Shown here: piece by piece, positions 25,597 to 38,387 of the stretch
How the letters are laid out: the number at the start of each line of letters is the position of its first letter
Numbering within the stretch: position 1 is the first letter of the stretch
Assembly (NCBI GenBank): GCA_947683425.1
Contig: CANTUQ010000070.1
Location: 6,155,501-6,219,500 of the forward strand
Length of the DNA: 64,000 nt
Source of the DNA: Excoecaria cochinchinensis
Lineage: Eukaryota > Streptophyta > Magnoliopsida > Malpighiales > Euphorbiaceae
Direction: 5' to 3'
Translations under genes and position numbers: made by a program
Notes under the pieces: generated by a model
Database searches by the model: none
What the model saw: the letters and a program-made list of their open reading frames with translations, nothing else
Told to the model about the DNA's origin: nothing

Positions 25597-26689
25597 AGGG
25601 GTGTGCAAGACCCGACCCGTTAAACCCGATAAATCCGACCCGAATAAGCTATTCGGATAATTAGGGTCGGGTCTGATATAAATAATCCATATATTTCAGG
25701 TTCGGGTCGGGTCGGTTTAAAACCCCCAAACCCGAACCCGATCGGAATAATATATAAGCCTTTTTTTTTTTCATTTTTACCCATTTACCCACCCCACCCT
25801 CTCTCTCTCTCTCTCGTTTTTGCTTACCCACCCACCCACCCACCCACCCACCCACCCACCTCCCCTCTCTCTTTCTCTCTCTCTCTCTCCCCCTCCCTCT
25901 CCTCCTCTTCCTCCGCCGCCGATTTACCACCGCTGGACCGGCTCTCTCCATCCATCACCGATCTCTCTTTCTCTTTCTTGGTCATCTATCTCTTTTTCTC
26001 TCTCACTTTTCCTCCTCTTTCTCTCCTCAGATCTGCCATCGACGAAACTTCCTAGATCTATTCCGGCGACAAGCAATCAGGGAGAAAAGGAGAGGAAAAA
26101 CAAACAAAAAAAAAAGAATAAAAAAAGAAAAAATCCAAATCTAGTAAGATCTGAGTTTTTTCTTTTTTCTTTTTCTTTTGCCATGAGGAAGCACCGAAGC
26201 AGATTTTGATTTTTTTAGGTGATTATTTTGTTTAATTTTTGGTTTTTGTATGAATTTTTTCATTTTAATTTGTTCGAATTATTTTTTGCCATGAGGAAGC
26301 ACCAAAGCAGATGTTGGATTTGTTGAATTTTTGATTTGTAGTTTGATTTATCTTAATTTTTGATATTTGATTTCTTCATTTTTTTGGTTATTTATAGTTT
26401 GATTTTTTATTTTGTTGAGATTATTTTTTGGTTTTTTCTTGATTTCTAGATAGATGATTTTTGATTTGGATTTTTTGGGGTTATCTGTTGTGTTGTATAT
26501 TTTGAATCTAAGGTAAACTACGGGTTTATCGGTTTGATTGGGTCGGGCCCCGAATAATTTCGGGTTTAACGGTTCGGGGCCCTACTATAATATAGGGTCG
26601 GTTCGGATTGAGATATTGGGTATATTTTGGGTGTCGGGTTGTTCAGGTTCGGTTCGGGTTGACCCGAACCCGACCGATGCACACCCCTA
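25597..26689 (+). mobile_element. hAT-like non-autonomous element with leader-like interior
   Basis: The termini are AGGGGTGTGCA (25597) and TGCACACCCCT (ending 26689), followed inward by clusters of CCCGACCC and GGTTCGGGT, a layout common to plant hAT elements. The proposed 8-bp target duplication is poor (5 of 8), so the exact ends are uncertain. The interior from 25798 has CT-dinucleotide and CCCA microsatellites, then a pyrimidine-rich, leader-like stretch on the plus strand. A block with GCCATGAGGAAGCACC is duplicated 108 bp apart (about 26180 and 26288). No transposase frame remains. It is probably an internal-deletion derivative that kept the 5' leader of its autonomous parent. Confidence 0.65.
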
Positions 26690-26821
26690 TAATGTTGGAG
26701 CTTCAGTTGAGCTAGATCATGACCGCTGGAAGAAAGATATTCAAATAAAAAATTAAAAAGATATTTATGAACAGAAGTATTAAAGTATGGTATTTTTAAT
26801 ATCTCTTAATTTTTTTTTCGC

Positions 26822-27981
26822 TTAATATGCAATTTGCCATTCAATTTGAATACGTTTGCCATGGTACCTCTCAAACTTAAAATTTATCATTTTAACGCAT
26901 CAATACAATTTGTAATTGATGGGAGCACGTGCACTGTAACTACGTGATATGATTGGTTCGTCATTTTTTACCAATAATAAATCGACACGTGAATTAAAAA
27001 ATAGTAAACTAATTTATTGCTTTCATCCACCATTCTCCCTCTTCCTCCTCTTTCTCTGTCGCTTCTATGAAACCCATATCGAGGGTTGCGATTGGAGCCA
27101 GAGTTAGTGGCAATAGCATCGATGTCCATCGCCTTACCTTTTGGTGTTCACCGATGTTGCTCGTGTTGCCAACTGACGCCAAATGTGGGTAGAATATGGA
27201 GAGAAGCTTCGATTTTGAGGAGTGAGAAATCGCAAAAGTAAGACAGAGGAGATGGCAGAGAACACCGGTGTTGGTGGCCGGTTTTTGGATCCAACGGAGA
27301 TGGCTCTCTCTGATCTCCCCTTCCCCTTCATTTCTTTTTCTGTTTTGTTTACAAACAGTGGAGAATTGTTTATTGGATCAAATTCAAACTATTGGGTACA
27401 AATTAATTAGGTAAAATTAATTCATATGTAATTTTCATTCACATGGACACTAATTTTTTGTTAAAATGTCAAAAAAGAGCGAGTAGCTCTCCGTTGATTA
27501 ACCTCAATTTCTTCTCTTTTCTAATTTTTAACCTTGCTACATTCAATTTTTTTTAGCAAGTCTTTTTTTTTAGTCTGTTTAGTCCATAATTGAGTTGTTC
27601 ATTGTTTTTTTTTGTTTAATCTTCATTCATTTTTTAGTAGACCTTTTTCTTGGTTCTGCTAATGAATTTTACTCTGCTGCAATATACTTACCAGTCATCT
27701 AGTGCTAAATTGAAAATGGTATTATTATTTGTTTTGTTTTATTTTTTCTTTTTGCTCTTGTACTTAATTAATGTTAAAAATCAATCTCAAGCTTCTATAA
27801 AACGTGTAATATACCTTTTAGTATTTATTCAGTAATTTATATGTTACATAAAATGTCTCGTCAGTATAAATGATTTATAATTTTATTAATAATCAATTTT
27901 AAGTATTTAAATGATAAATTTGTAAGTTTGAGGGGGAATACGACAAATTATGCAAGTTGAGGGTGACAAATTGCATATTAA
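26822..27981. mobile_element. Long-TIR element, possibly Mutator-like (Pack-MULE type)
   Basis: Terminal inverted repeats of about 80 bp: TTAATATGCAATTTG at 26822 matches, inverted, CAAATTGCATATTAA ending 27981. Further matches around TCAAACTTA and AAATTTATCATTT lie inside. Long TIRs suggest Mutator, but the 9-bp target duplication falls in T runs and cannot be resolved. The interior (27000-27340) is GC-richer, pyrimidine-rich then coding-like (CAACGGAGATGGCTCTCTCT), as if captured from a gene. I cannot name the source. Confidence 0.55.
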
Positions 27982-28281
27982 TTTTTTTTTTGTTTTTAAC
28001 TGTACTTTTATATATTAAGCCTAAAAAAAATTGATAATAGATTTTAATTTCTTAAATTTCGTCGTTGGATTAGCAAAGTATATTCAAAGACGCCACCTCT
28101 GGCAGTCTAGATGGTGAGATCCATCTCTCTCCAAACTGAGTTCCTTTTTCTTCACAACAACAGCAAAATGTAATAAAACAACCTTCTGCTCCAAAAACCT
28201 GAATTCCCAGCGTCAAAACCCACTGCTCTCTCTTTCTCTCTCCAGAGAAAGAGAAGACCCATTTCGCTATTCATTCTCGCC

Positions 28282-31200
28282 ATGACATTGAAACCCTTTA
28301 GTTCTTACACGATAGCCCTGATGATGTTCTTTACATTTTTGATCCTCTTCTTCCTTGGCTTCCTTGAATTCCCATCAGTAACAACCTCAATTCCCTTACC
28401 CGTTAACAAATTGCCCGCTGCATCTTCCACTCCAGACCCTTTTATTGACTTGTTCAGTGCTTTCAAGAAATGGGATTCGCAAGTGGGTTGTGCTCAGTTT
28501 AGGGAAAAGCACAAAGCTTTGATCTATTTGCGGTCTTCTAGGTCTAATAGTTCTCGTTCTATCCAAGAAATTGGCGGTGATTCTGAGTGTAATGAGTTGA
28601 AAATGGCTCATGTTAGTGTTTTGGTTAAAGGGTGGACTTGGATTCCTGATAATTTGGATAATTTGTATTCTTGCCGATGTGGATTGAGCTGTCTGTGGAC
28701 TAAATCTTCAGTTCTTGCGGATAAACCAGATGCTTTGTTGTTCGAAACAATTACACCTCCACTTCGGGTATTTATTTTCATTTTTAACTCAAATTTTACT
28801 TCTTGATTTTGTAGAGAGTTTAAATTTGTAGATGCATCTGGTTTCATGATGTGTAGATAAATATTCATGTGCGTTTTTTATGCAATTGTGATTGATGATT
28901 AGGTGGATTGATGAATACAATTTATACAGTTTGCAAAATGGCCTGGTCTTGATACTCTATATTTAATCATGAGATTCTAGGTAAACAAGTTTATTTGGTT
29001 CATCTGGTGATCTGCTTATGCGATCAAGCAAAAATATGTCATTTTATATATATAGATTTTGTCAACTTCCGGGGCTAGACTAAGTGACCCAATGTTTCTT
29101 TAGGATTTGTGCTACCTCTATATTTTCTGCTGTCATTTTCTACTCAATTATTATATGAACACTTCTTTTTGGGAATACCATCAGAGAGATTGATTACTCT
29201 ATTATGGTCTCTTGGGAGAAGGGTTCTGGGCGGGGACTTTAGGAAACAGTCCCATCCCATTGTTGAGATGTTGCATAAATTAGCTTCCTCTTACGTGTTG
29301 AATCTTCAATCTCTTTGCAAGATCAAGATTTTACCATTCACAAGAAGGTGGATCTTGGGTCTGTTGAGCTAATGACAGATAATATGCAAGCTGTAGTTTA
29401 ATTTAATTGAGGTTCAAATTATGTATTAGAACATGAAGAGAGAGTATGGTAGAGTTGCTAGGGAATGTTGGCATATTTATAATGCAAAGAAAAGGTATGC
29501 AATCAAAGTAGTAGGACCATCAATAAAGCTCATGAATGCACTTTTGTTTTAACTTACCAATCGGCATTTGGCAATAGATCTCTCTTTCTCTCTTTCCACA
29601 CACAGACAGGTGTGGTTGGACATAGACACACATGCAGGGAGACAATTTTGTGATTTTTGATATGCTTTCTTGACTTACTTTGGAGCTTGATGTGGTGGAA
29701 TTGCAATATTCAGAAGTTCCAAGAATGCAGTAATATAGGCTTTGTAGTTTGAAGGTGATCTTATAGTTCTGGCAATCAAATAAATTCATGGGGTTATTGT
29801 AGTTTCTGCAATGTAAATATGATTTATGCTAAGTTTTATCATACCATAGGACGGTGAGAATTATGTGAATGCCTATTATAGGTTTAGCACGGCCTGGTAC
29901 AAATGAAGAAATGTTATGGGGTTTCTTCACATTTTTAAAATCCTAGTGTTATGGGGAATCGCATCAAATTTACATTTAATCAGTTACAATATTTAGTAAT
30001 GAGGTTAAGGCAGTGAAAATCCATGTAAGTTAAAGACTTAGCATGGCCCTAACAATTGACATGGCTGAGATAAGAAGCCAAAGAAAAGAGAAAAATGGAC
30101 CAGATGTTGGTTGAATGTATTCATAAAGTAGTTGGCACCAATTGAGGTAAGTTACATGTTAGGATGATATTGGCATGTTGAATCTATGGATGCAAGTACA
30201 TTAATGCAAGAGGTGTACTTAAGATGCTGTGATGAAAGATTTAGCAACATTAAGACATTGAATATAGTTTTAAGTTAAATAAGAATGGAAGGATTCATAT
30301 AGCCTATGTTAAGTGCATTAGGAATGAGGCATACTTGAGTTGGCTAGGTTGGCTATTGAAAAACAATAAAAAATGAGTGCATTGAGGATGCTCCAATCTG
30401 TAGTAAGTTACCTGGGCTTCAACTGTGATTGAAATCTTATGCTAAATATGGAAGTCAAGTTTACCATGCTGTTGATTTCCCATTTTGAATGTTTCATCTG
30501 TTGTGCATAATTCTCTGCTTTTCAGACATCCTTGTGATCTCCACCAAGAGTTCATACATTTTCTTGTGTTACAGGGTTCCAGCTCTCTATTTGCTCCTCC
30601 CCCTCAATTTAAGGGGGAAAAAGAAAAAGAAAAAAAAAATAGAAATGAAGATTTTTGTTCCCTTAAAATGTGTTTGTTCATTGTAATAAAATAGGTCATG
30701 ACCACTAAGAATTTGATGAATGACAGCTTGCTATTACAATTTAGAATTATTTTGGGTTGGCTTGCAAGCCAGCAGTTGTAGGAATTTATGTAGACATGCT
30801 TGTTATTGTTTTCTTTGACCTGCCTATGGAGAAATATTATCTAATACATCTTACCCAAATTCAAGAAACTCAAGGGTACAAGGACCAAGCCTATCAGTTT
30901 GCTTTTTAGCAGCAAGCATGTCCCAATAGATCACATTCCTTACAAGTTACAATTACCATAGTGGGAGTTGAAAGGGAAATGATTGGGGATCACGAACAAA
31001 AAAAAAAAAAATTCTTAGGTTACTAAAGGCACACCCCAGCTATGCCTTGGACTCAAATTTCATCATGTTTTAGTCATCAGCACCTCAATTTAAGAATGGT
31101 GGGCTCTCTTCATGAGGTATTGAGGCATGCACCTTAAGTCAAGCACAAGGCTCATAGAAGTTTGTTAATATCATCCTCATATTTCTTCTATTATTATTAA

Positions 31201-34200
31201 TTTAGGTTAAATTCAGAACATAATAATGCCATTGTTTTAAATTAGAAAAGATCACCATATGAAATCAAACAAGCAGAACGTTAAAACGAAAAAAGGAAGA
31301 TGAATTGGTGAGATTATTATTTGGGATGAGATGGGGTTGCTAGAGCTAGTAGACTTAAAGAGGATGGGTGTAATACTGGATCAATAAAACAAAAAGTCAT
31401 ATCCATCTCCAAAACTAGTATTTTGAAAAGGCAAAAGCATTTTTGTTATCTCGGGGTACTTCTCTAGTATCCAGAAGTGAGAAAGATATTGATTTTCAAG
31501 AAGAGTCTAACAAAAAAAAAAAAGAGAGAGAGGGGAAGAAAAAGAAAAGGAAATTGGAATTATCACTTTAAGGGTACGTTTGGTTCGTTGTATTGTATTA
31601 ACTTGTATAATATTAGTCTGTACAGTATTAACCTGTATAGTATTAACCTGTTTAGTATTAGCTTGTATTATAGTATACAGTGTTTGGTAGATTTTTGTAT
31701 TAATCTGTAATATTTTATACTGTATTTGGTATACAATGATGTACTGTATTATTTTTAAATAAAATTAAAAAATATACAAAATTAAATTATTTATAATATT
31801 ATCAATTTAGAAAACAAAAAATTGATTGTAAAATACAATTTTTCTTAACCAACGAGATACAATGAGGTCTACAAAGTAACAAAACTGAAACAACGAAAAA
31901 AAAGGCAATAAATATTTAAGCCTTATTATTGGGTTTCAGCCCCATTTATTGCATCCATAGCCTTAGCTTCTGTGGACTCGGCTTTGTCATCTTTCTTACC
32001 TGCATCCAAATGCCATTCAAATCTCAATAATTAAGCAATAAATTATGAGATTCAAGTACCAATTATCACATTTCAAGGCAACTTTTACCTATTTAATAGA
32101 AAACCCTGAAGAATGCAAGTATAACAAAGCAGGAAAAGAGCAACAACCACAATTTCGTCAAAAGGTAAAGTATAAAGACCTGGCACTGAATGGTATGATA
32201 GGAAATTTCTAACTAATTTTGCTGAAAAAAGTGATAATTCTTGTCCATAACTCTCTTGTAAATGGTAATATGCTTTTCATCAAGTAGCTTAGGCTGCGAA
32301 AGGTCAATGCAACATAAATTAAGGATGAGAATACCAAGACAATTACAAGGTTAAGACAAGTTATATTGTTACTGCATCAAACAATTACCTTGCCTTCACA
32401 TGTGCTTGTCACTATATCTATAGCATACACTTCATTTTCCTCAAATTCTGCGAGATTGGAGGCACTCAATATAACCTTGTTCCCATCAATCACAAACTGC
32501 ATCAGGTGGTGACTAAGAACACCTTCAACAATTTTACAGTCATAAGCAGAAGCAATCTTCTAAATTGCTTCTGTCACATTTTTGTTCTGCACAAATGAAA
32601 ACTTAATGAATAAACTGATCCACCAGTAACAAAAATTTGAATGACAAAATAACAAATCACAGAGTAAAATTCAGAAGAAAAATAATACCTATAACCAAAG
32701 AATCCAGCACATGCCCAAGTAAAAGAAAATGAAGTAGAAGTATATTTAGTGCAAAAAACTTGGGACAAATCTGCACCCTAAAAAGTTAAATGACACTGAT
32801 GTTCTTCAATCAATATGAGATTACAAGAATTAGTAATTGAAAACAATTTTCAAAGCTGATCCACCAATAACTGTAATCTTCCTGAAAAATAATTATAAAA
32901 AAACACATAAAACATCTTAATCGAAAATGGCAATCTACAAATTCCACATTCTCAGTGGTTTATAGACAGGGAACAAGAGAATAAACAACCTGGCCTTCAT
33001 GTCTAGTTGGGTCAAGGGTTGGCGTAATAGCTCCTGAAATTCCTGAAGAGTTACAGAACCTATATTTCTCTACTCAGGTCACATGAGAATAGCAAAGCTG
33101 ATATTTTGACCGCAAGGCCTAGCTAGATATGAACATCAGTAGTTCTCGAACATTAATATAAACTGATGACAGAGATAACATGAACCTAAACCCGTCTCCC
33201 TCCTTAATCAATTAGTTCAACCAAATGTGATGATTTGAAATTATAAACATTCAAGAATTAGCCCAACGCACTAGTATTTGGTAGTTGAACTCTTACTGGT
33301 AAAGAATATTGTAAAGTTATCACGGATTTCAATTGACCATCCCATTCTGTCCATTAAAGGTGAACTCCTTAGAAAATGAGAGGAAATAAAAGAGATGGGG
33401 AAAGTACCTGAATTTTACTGGATGGCGGAGAGTTTGACGGCCGGCAACGATGTACACTTGAGAGGGAGAGCAGCGGCTATCTGAGCGACAGAGAGAGTTA
33501 CAGAGAGAACGACTGGAGGGATAGCAAGAATCACGATCCAGGATTAAGTGAAATTGGATTTGGAATTCTATTGAAGATGAGGGTGGTGACAGAAGCAAAA
33601 GTCGGAGAGGAGGGAGTACCGGAGGTGACAGTGGCACCGGGGTTTGATATCTGTGTAATACAGTGTCTATGTATTAAATAAATCCACAGGCAGAGGGTGT
33701 ATTATTGTCTCAGGAGCAAGTGGGATAAAAATTGAAGTCCGTATTATATAATACATGTATTATGTTTTAAAAAAAATTGCCAAACACTTTTCTTTGTATT
33801 ATTTTATACTATCCTATATGCTATACGGTAAAACAAACGTGTCCTAAGTCTCTTAAAGCATCTTCCTTTTTTCCTTTATTTTGAATATAAAAGAGAATGA
33901 TGCTATATTCATACTTATTTTGTGCTTTGACCACTATTAGGTTATGAAATTTAAGAATTTGGTGACCATGTTTTTCTTTCCTTTTTCTCTTTTTGGTGTC
34001 TAACCTCTATCAAGTGCATGTGCCCAGGACCTCTTAGCACCTTTGTCAACTGTGGAAATGTGGCTTGTCTGCAGTTGAGATTTGGTAGTGTGAAATGCCC
34101 AAAAACATTGCTTCCGTTGATTTGCTTAAAGTTTAGAAACATTGATATGGCTTGAAAGCAAAATGATTAGGAATCAGAAAGAAACAAGAAGTTTAGATTC

Positions 34201-36089
34201 TGCAGTTCAGATTTGGCACTGTGAGATACCCTGCTTTGAAGGTAATTTAGCATGAAGCTCGATCACAGGAAAGAAAAATTGGAGTTCTAAGCCACTGTTC
34301 CTAAGATAGAAGGGAAGATTTTCACTTGAAATGAAAAGCCTAATGCTACTAGTTGTCTGGTGGCATTGTACTTGGGTAGGATATCCTTGATTAATTCTTG
34401 GGAAAACCCCCAATTGTGATTGATGTAAGTAAATGCTTATGCATGGCCACTGCTGCAACTGCCTGAAGGAAAAGTGATTGCTGATGTCTACGATATGCGT
34501 TTTCCACTCAAGTGACCAGTTGCACTGTGAGATACTAATTCTTATTTATTTAATTATTTATTATTTTTTGGGAATGACTCACAGGGAATAAGTTTCTAAA
34601 TGTCAAACTTGGGGACAAAGAATTGCAGAAAGTGAAAGTTCTTTTATGATACCTCATGTTCTGGTTAACTGTCTATGCACATCTAGTACATGCATTTTTT
34701 TTATGTTCTTCAACTCTGCTTGTGGTTGGGCTTTGGCATAGTTATAAGGTTGTACCATTGCAACAAGGGTGTCACAATTTAGAACAATGAAATGGCTTCC
34801 CCATAATTTATAAGTAACTCTCCCAATACCCTGCAGTTGTGAGTCTTATGATTTGCCTACTTATTGTGTTTAATAATATGGGCACTCTGATGCAAATGTT
34901 TCCTTATTTCTCTTGAGAAGTGAATATTTATCCATTTGTGTGATTTTTGGGTTGTTATCTGTCGTCTTGATTTACTGAGATGTGTGGAGAAATATTACGG
35001 CAAACCAGCAAATGGCTGCATAACAGATGAATATAACATTTATATCATGATTACTCTTGCAATTATTAATTATGAGTGTAATAACTCTTGCTTCATCTTT
35101 GCATATCTGAGTCATTTTCCTCTATATTTTACCTTCAAACTGTTAGTAGCCCCCTTTTGTGTTGGCACACTTTTAAGCTGCAATTTTATCATGCTGCAGA
35201 GAAGGAATGGGGATCCACTTCGAGTTTATATGGATCTTGAGGCAGGCAGGAAGCGGTCAGGTTTTGAGGATTTATTTATTAGTTATCATGCAGGAGATGA
35301 TGTTCAGTCAACATATGCTGGTGCACTCTTTCATAATGGTCGAAACTATCAACTGTCTCCTCGCAAGAACAATGTAAGTTAATGGCTTTTGTTTCTTGGC
35401 TGTTTTGCATTTTCTACTAGTTAGTTTTAAATTTGATTTGGCTTTGTGCATTGTAATGATGTAATTCCTAGTGAAGAAATTAGTAATTGACTTTTATTTA
35501 TTTATTTGTTTTTACATTGAAGGACACACTTGTTTATTGGTCTTCATCACGTTGTCTTGCTAAAAGAAACCAGCTGGCGAAGAGTTTCCTCAGCTTAGTG
35601 CCACACCATTCATTTGGCAAGTGCTTGAATAACGTCGGTGGACTAGATATGGCCCTTTCATTCTATCCGGAGTGTGCCAATGATGTAAGCGTTAAACCAA
35701 AATGGTGGGATCATCTACATTGTGCTATGTCTCACTACAAGTTTGTTCTTGCAATTGAAAATACTGCAACAGAGAGTTACGTGACCGAAAAGCTATTTTA
35801 TGCCCTAGACTCTGGTGCAGTTCCAATCTATTTCGGTGCACAAAATGTGGATGACTTTGTTCCTCCACACTCAATAATAGATGGAACCAAATTTAGCTCA
35901 GTAGAAGAACTGGCTTCCTATGTCAAAACACTTGCTAATGATCCTGTAGCCTATTCAGAATACCATGCGTGGAGAAGATGTGGTGTACTAGGCAACTATG
36001 GCAAAACTCGTGCAGCAAGCCTTGACACGGTGCCCTGCCGATTGTGCGAGGCTGTTAGTAGAAAAGGAGGGAGAAATGCCAGAGCTTAG
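28282..36089 (+). CDS. FUT13: Alpha-1,4-fucosyltransferase (Lewis-type, GT10), 408 aa
   Basis: Golgi type II membrane enzyme that transfers fucose from GDP-fucose to the terminal GlcNAc of complex N-glycans, forming the Lewis a epitope in plants. Exons: 28282-28767, 35200-35373 and 35523-36089. All junctions are phase 0 and the total is 408 codons plus stop. Residues about 10-29 form the membrane anchor (YTIALMMFFTFLILFFLGF). The GT10 signature lies at about 293-327, with AIENTATESYVTEKLFYALD and VPIYFGAQN. Other landmarks are VKGWTWIPDNLDNLYSC, LRVYMDLEAGRKRSG and HHSFGKCLNNVGG. Length and motifs fit the FUT13 clade; core alpha-1,3-FucTs (FUT11/12) are about 500 aa. Intron 1 is 6.4 kb and holds a Harbinger-type element at 31572-33844. 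All splice sites are canonical, so the gene is probably functional. Confidence 0.9.
31572..33844 (-). mobile_element. PIF/Harbinger-type non-autonomous element carrying host gene pieces
   Basis: The left end GGGTACGTTTGGTTCG and right end (inverted) GGACACGTTTGTTTTA are flanked by TAA on both sides (31569-31571 and 33845-33847). This is the 3-bp target duplication of PIF/Harbinger. Subterminal TTAACCTGTATAGTATTA-like repeats also occur in the smaller relative at 52256-53151. The interior lacks transposase. On the minus strand it has a pyrimidine-rich leader ending at a plausible donor (TTCAG|GTACTTTC, exon end about 33413), then exons resembling EBP1/PA2G4. It lies inside intron 1 of the fucosyltransferase gene, in antisense orientation. 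Confidence 0.8.
31926..32586 (-). pseudogene. EBP1/PA2G4-like gene fragments captured by the transposon
   Basis: An exon at 32586-32389 with intact acceptor (TTCTGCAC side) and donor (AAG|GTAATT) encodes NVTEAI, stop, KIASAYDCKIVEGVLSHHL, then QFVIDGNKVILSASN and EFEENEVYAIDIVTST. This matches the middle of plant ErbB3-binding protein 1 (a proliferation-associated, methionine-aminopeptidase-fold protein). A TAG stands where the family has Gln. A second piece at about 31999-31926 encodes KKDDKAESTEAKAMDAING and a stop, like the Lys/Glu-rich C-terminus with its acidic end. Most of the gene between these pieces is missing. Retained splice sites show capture at the DNA level, not through mRNA. 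Confidence 0.8.
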
Positions 36090-36413
36090 TGGGGTTTTCT
36101 GGATCTCTATTTCATTTGGTATAGTTCTGCTGGCTACACTGTGATTCCAGATTTTGCTAATTGGATGAAATTACAGCTAGGTAAATAGACCGAAGAATGA
36201 CCTGTATAAAGAAGAATTCGATTGGGGTTCATAATTGAGAAATTCAGATATTCAAATCCCATGGTAAGCCCTTTTCATCATTGTTTATTTATTTTCAAAT
36301 TCAAAAAGGAAGAAGACTGTGTAGGATGGTTTGGTTTCTGGGATTTGAAAAGAAATACAGTTACCATCAATGTCCTTTAATATGATATTTCATGATTCTT
36401 TTCTTCTCACTTA

Positions 36414-36566
36414 GTCATATTTCTTTATGAAATTGAATCATATTATGAGAATATGAGATCGGATAATATCAGACAAGCTTTGCAAGTTACAAAAGGGTAA
36501 CTAGACTTTGTGTGTTCTTAGAGCTTCATTATGGTCATATTTCTTTATGAAATTGAATCATATTGC
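36414..36566. repeat. 30-bp direct repeat, 120 bp apart
   Basis: TCATATTTCTTTATGAAATT followed by GAATCATATT occurs at about 36415-36444 and again at 36535-36564, downstream of the fucosyltransferase 3' end. Likely a local duplication. Confidence 0.8.
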
Positions 36567-37119
36567 AAACCTCTATTGTTGCAAAACAATTGTACTAGCT
36601 AGGCGTGTGTCTACGAATAAAAAGATTCAAAATTGAATTGAACCGTTAAATTTATTTAGAATGGATATTGATATTTTGGCTAGAATCGGAGCGAGAATCG
36701 TATTGAACTGTATAAAATTAATTTAACACCGAATTAAATAAAAAAAATCGATATTTATTAATTATTATATATAATACTAATAATTTATATATAAATATTA
36801 ATCATAATTTCTATTCTATATTTATTATATAAGTTTAACTTTATAATTATTTGTATTAAATATTTTAATGTATGAAATTAAGATAATAATTAGTTAATAA
36901 ATTAAAGTAAATATTTTAATTATTAATAAGATAAATTTAATTATTATAATAATTATTAGATCTATATGAATATGAATATGTAACTAAAATAATTTGTATT
37001 TAATTTAATTTATATTTAATGTCATTCAACTATTACTTAATTTTTCTTTTTGTATAAATATTTATATAGATATGTAAACATAGCAATTTATTACATAATT
37101 ATTTTATCAAATGATTTTA

Positions 37120-37900
37120 TTTTCTTTTGGCGTTACTTAACTAATATTTATCTATTTTTATCACAATACTTATATGAGTATGTAAATTAAAAATGTAATT
37201 ATAAATAGTTATTATTTATAATGAAATTTTACCAATTAATATAAATATATTGATATATATACCCATCATCTTACTAATTAATTTCATTTACTCTTAATAT
37301 CACTCAGGTAGTACTCGTTTATTTTTAGTGTAATATCTATATGAGTAATTGAGCATGTAAATTAATAATGTAATTATATACCATTATTATATATAATGAA
37401 AATTTTCAAATTCATGTAATTATGTGAAAATATAATCATCTTACCAATTAATTTTATTAACTCTTAGTATCACTAAACTAATACTAATTTATTTTTGGCA
37501 CAATACATATATGTTTATGTAAATTAATAATGTAATTATATATAATTATTATAAATAATTAAATTTTACCAATTAATGTATTATATGAGTGTATAATTAT
37601 TTTACCAATTAATTTTATTTATTTTTAGTATCACTCAGCTAATATTTATCTATTTTGACATAACACTTATATGAGTAATTGAGTTGTAAATTAATAATAT
37701 AAATTATAATTATATATAATAAAATTTTATTAATTAATGTAATTATATGAGTATATAATCACCTTATTAATTAATTTTATTTACATTTAGTGTTAATCAA
37801 ATAGTATTAATTTATTTTTAGTTCAATATGTATATGAATATATAAATTAATATTGTAATTATATATAATTATTATAATAATAAAATTTTAGTTGTAAATT
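37120..37900. repeat. Tandem repeat of about 165 bp, five units (copy B)
   Basis: The word CAATAC with TATATGAG and TAAATTAATAATGTAATTA recurs at about 37164, 37330, 37501, 37661 and 37824. Each unit also carries a variant of CCAATTAATTTTATTTA. The matching array at 62225-63165 has one additional unit. Confidence 0.8.
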
Positions 37901-38387
37901 TAAAAATGATAAAAAAAAATTAAAATCTTTTAGGGTCCGATTGGAACAAATGAATTCAGTTTGTGGAATTAATTTACAAATGAATTCCATATGGAATTCA
38001 TTTGTAAATGAATTTTTATGTTTGAAATAAAATTATTAAAATATAGAATTGAAAATGAATTCCTTATTTTTATGCTTGGAATAAATGAATAAATGAATTC
38101 ATTTCTATTTTATTTACTAAAATATCCTTAATACCAATTTTGATGTCTTATTTTAATTACTCCCAATAAAAAAATCAATAATCATTAATCATCATTTTAA
38201 AATTTTCGATAAATACTAAATCAATAATAACATAATTTAAAAAAAAAAGTAATATCCATATCAACATTCAGTGCAGACAATCAGTATAATATTATGTCTA
38301 TGGAAATTGTACCAAATAAAGCACTAATTAACTATTCTAATTCATGATTCCATCTTTTTCCTTAGCCAATCAAGTTTGATATCAGCA

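Noticed and set aside
25661..25951. Minus-strand Arg/Gly-rich frame
   Set aside because: Translation of CT and CCCA microsatellites inside a hAT-like element.
33000..33110. Possible further EBP1 exon on the minus strand (LQEFQELLRQPLTQLDMKA)
   Set aside because: Faint likeness to a late EBP1 segment, but it would precede the middle exon in gene order; too weak to call.
35041..35199. 5' extension of fucosyltransferase exon 2 as a separate frame beginning near 34936
   Set aside because: The part before 35200 is intron with a normal acceptor (GCTGCAG); residues before it do not match the family.
37120..37900. Centromere-like satellite
   Set aside because: The unit length (about 165 bp) is in the range of plant satellites, but only five or six diverged units exist and they sit within a dispersed element.
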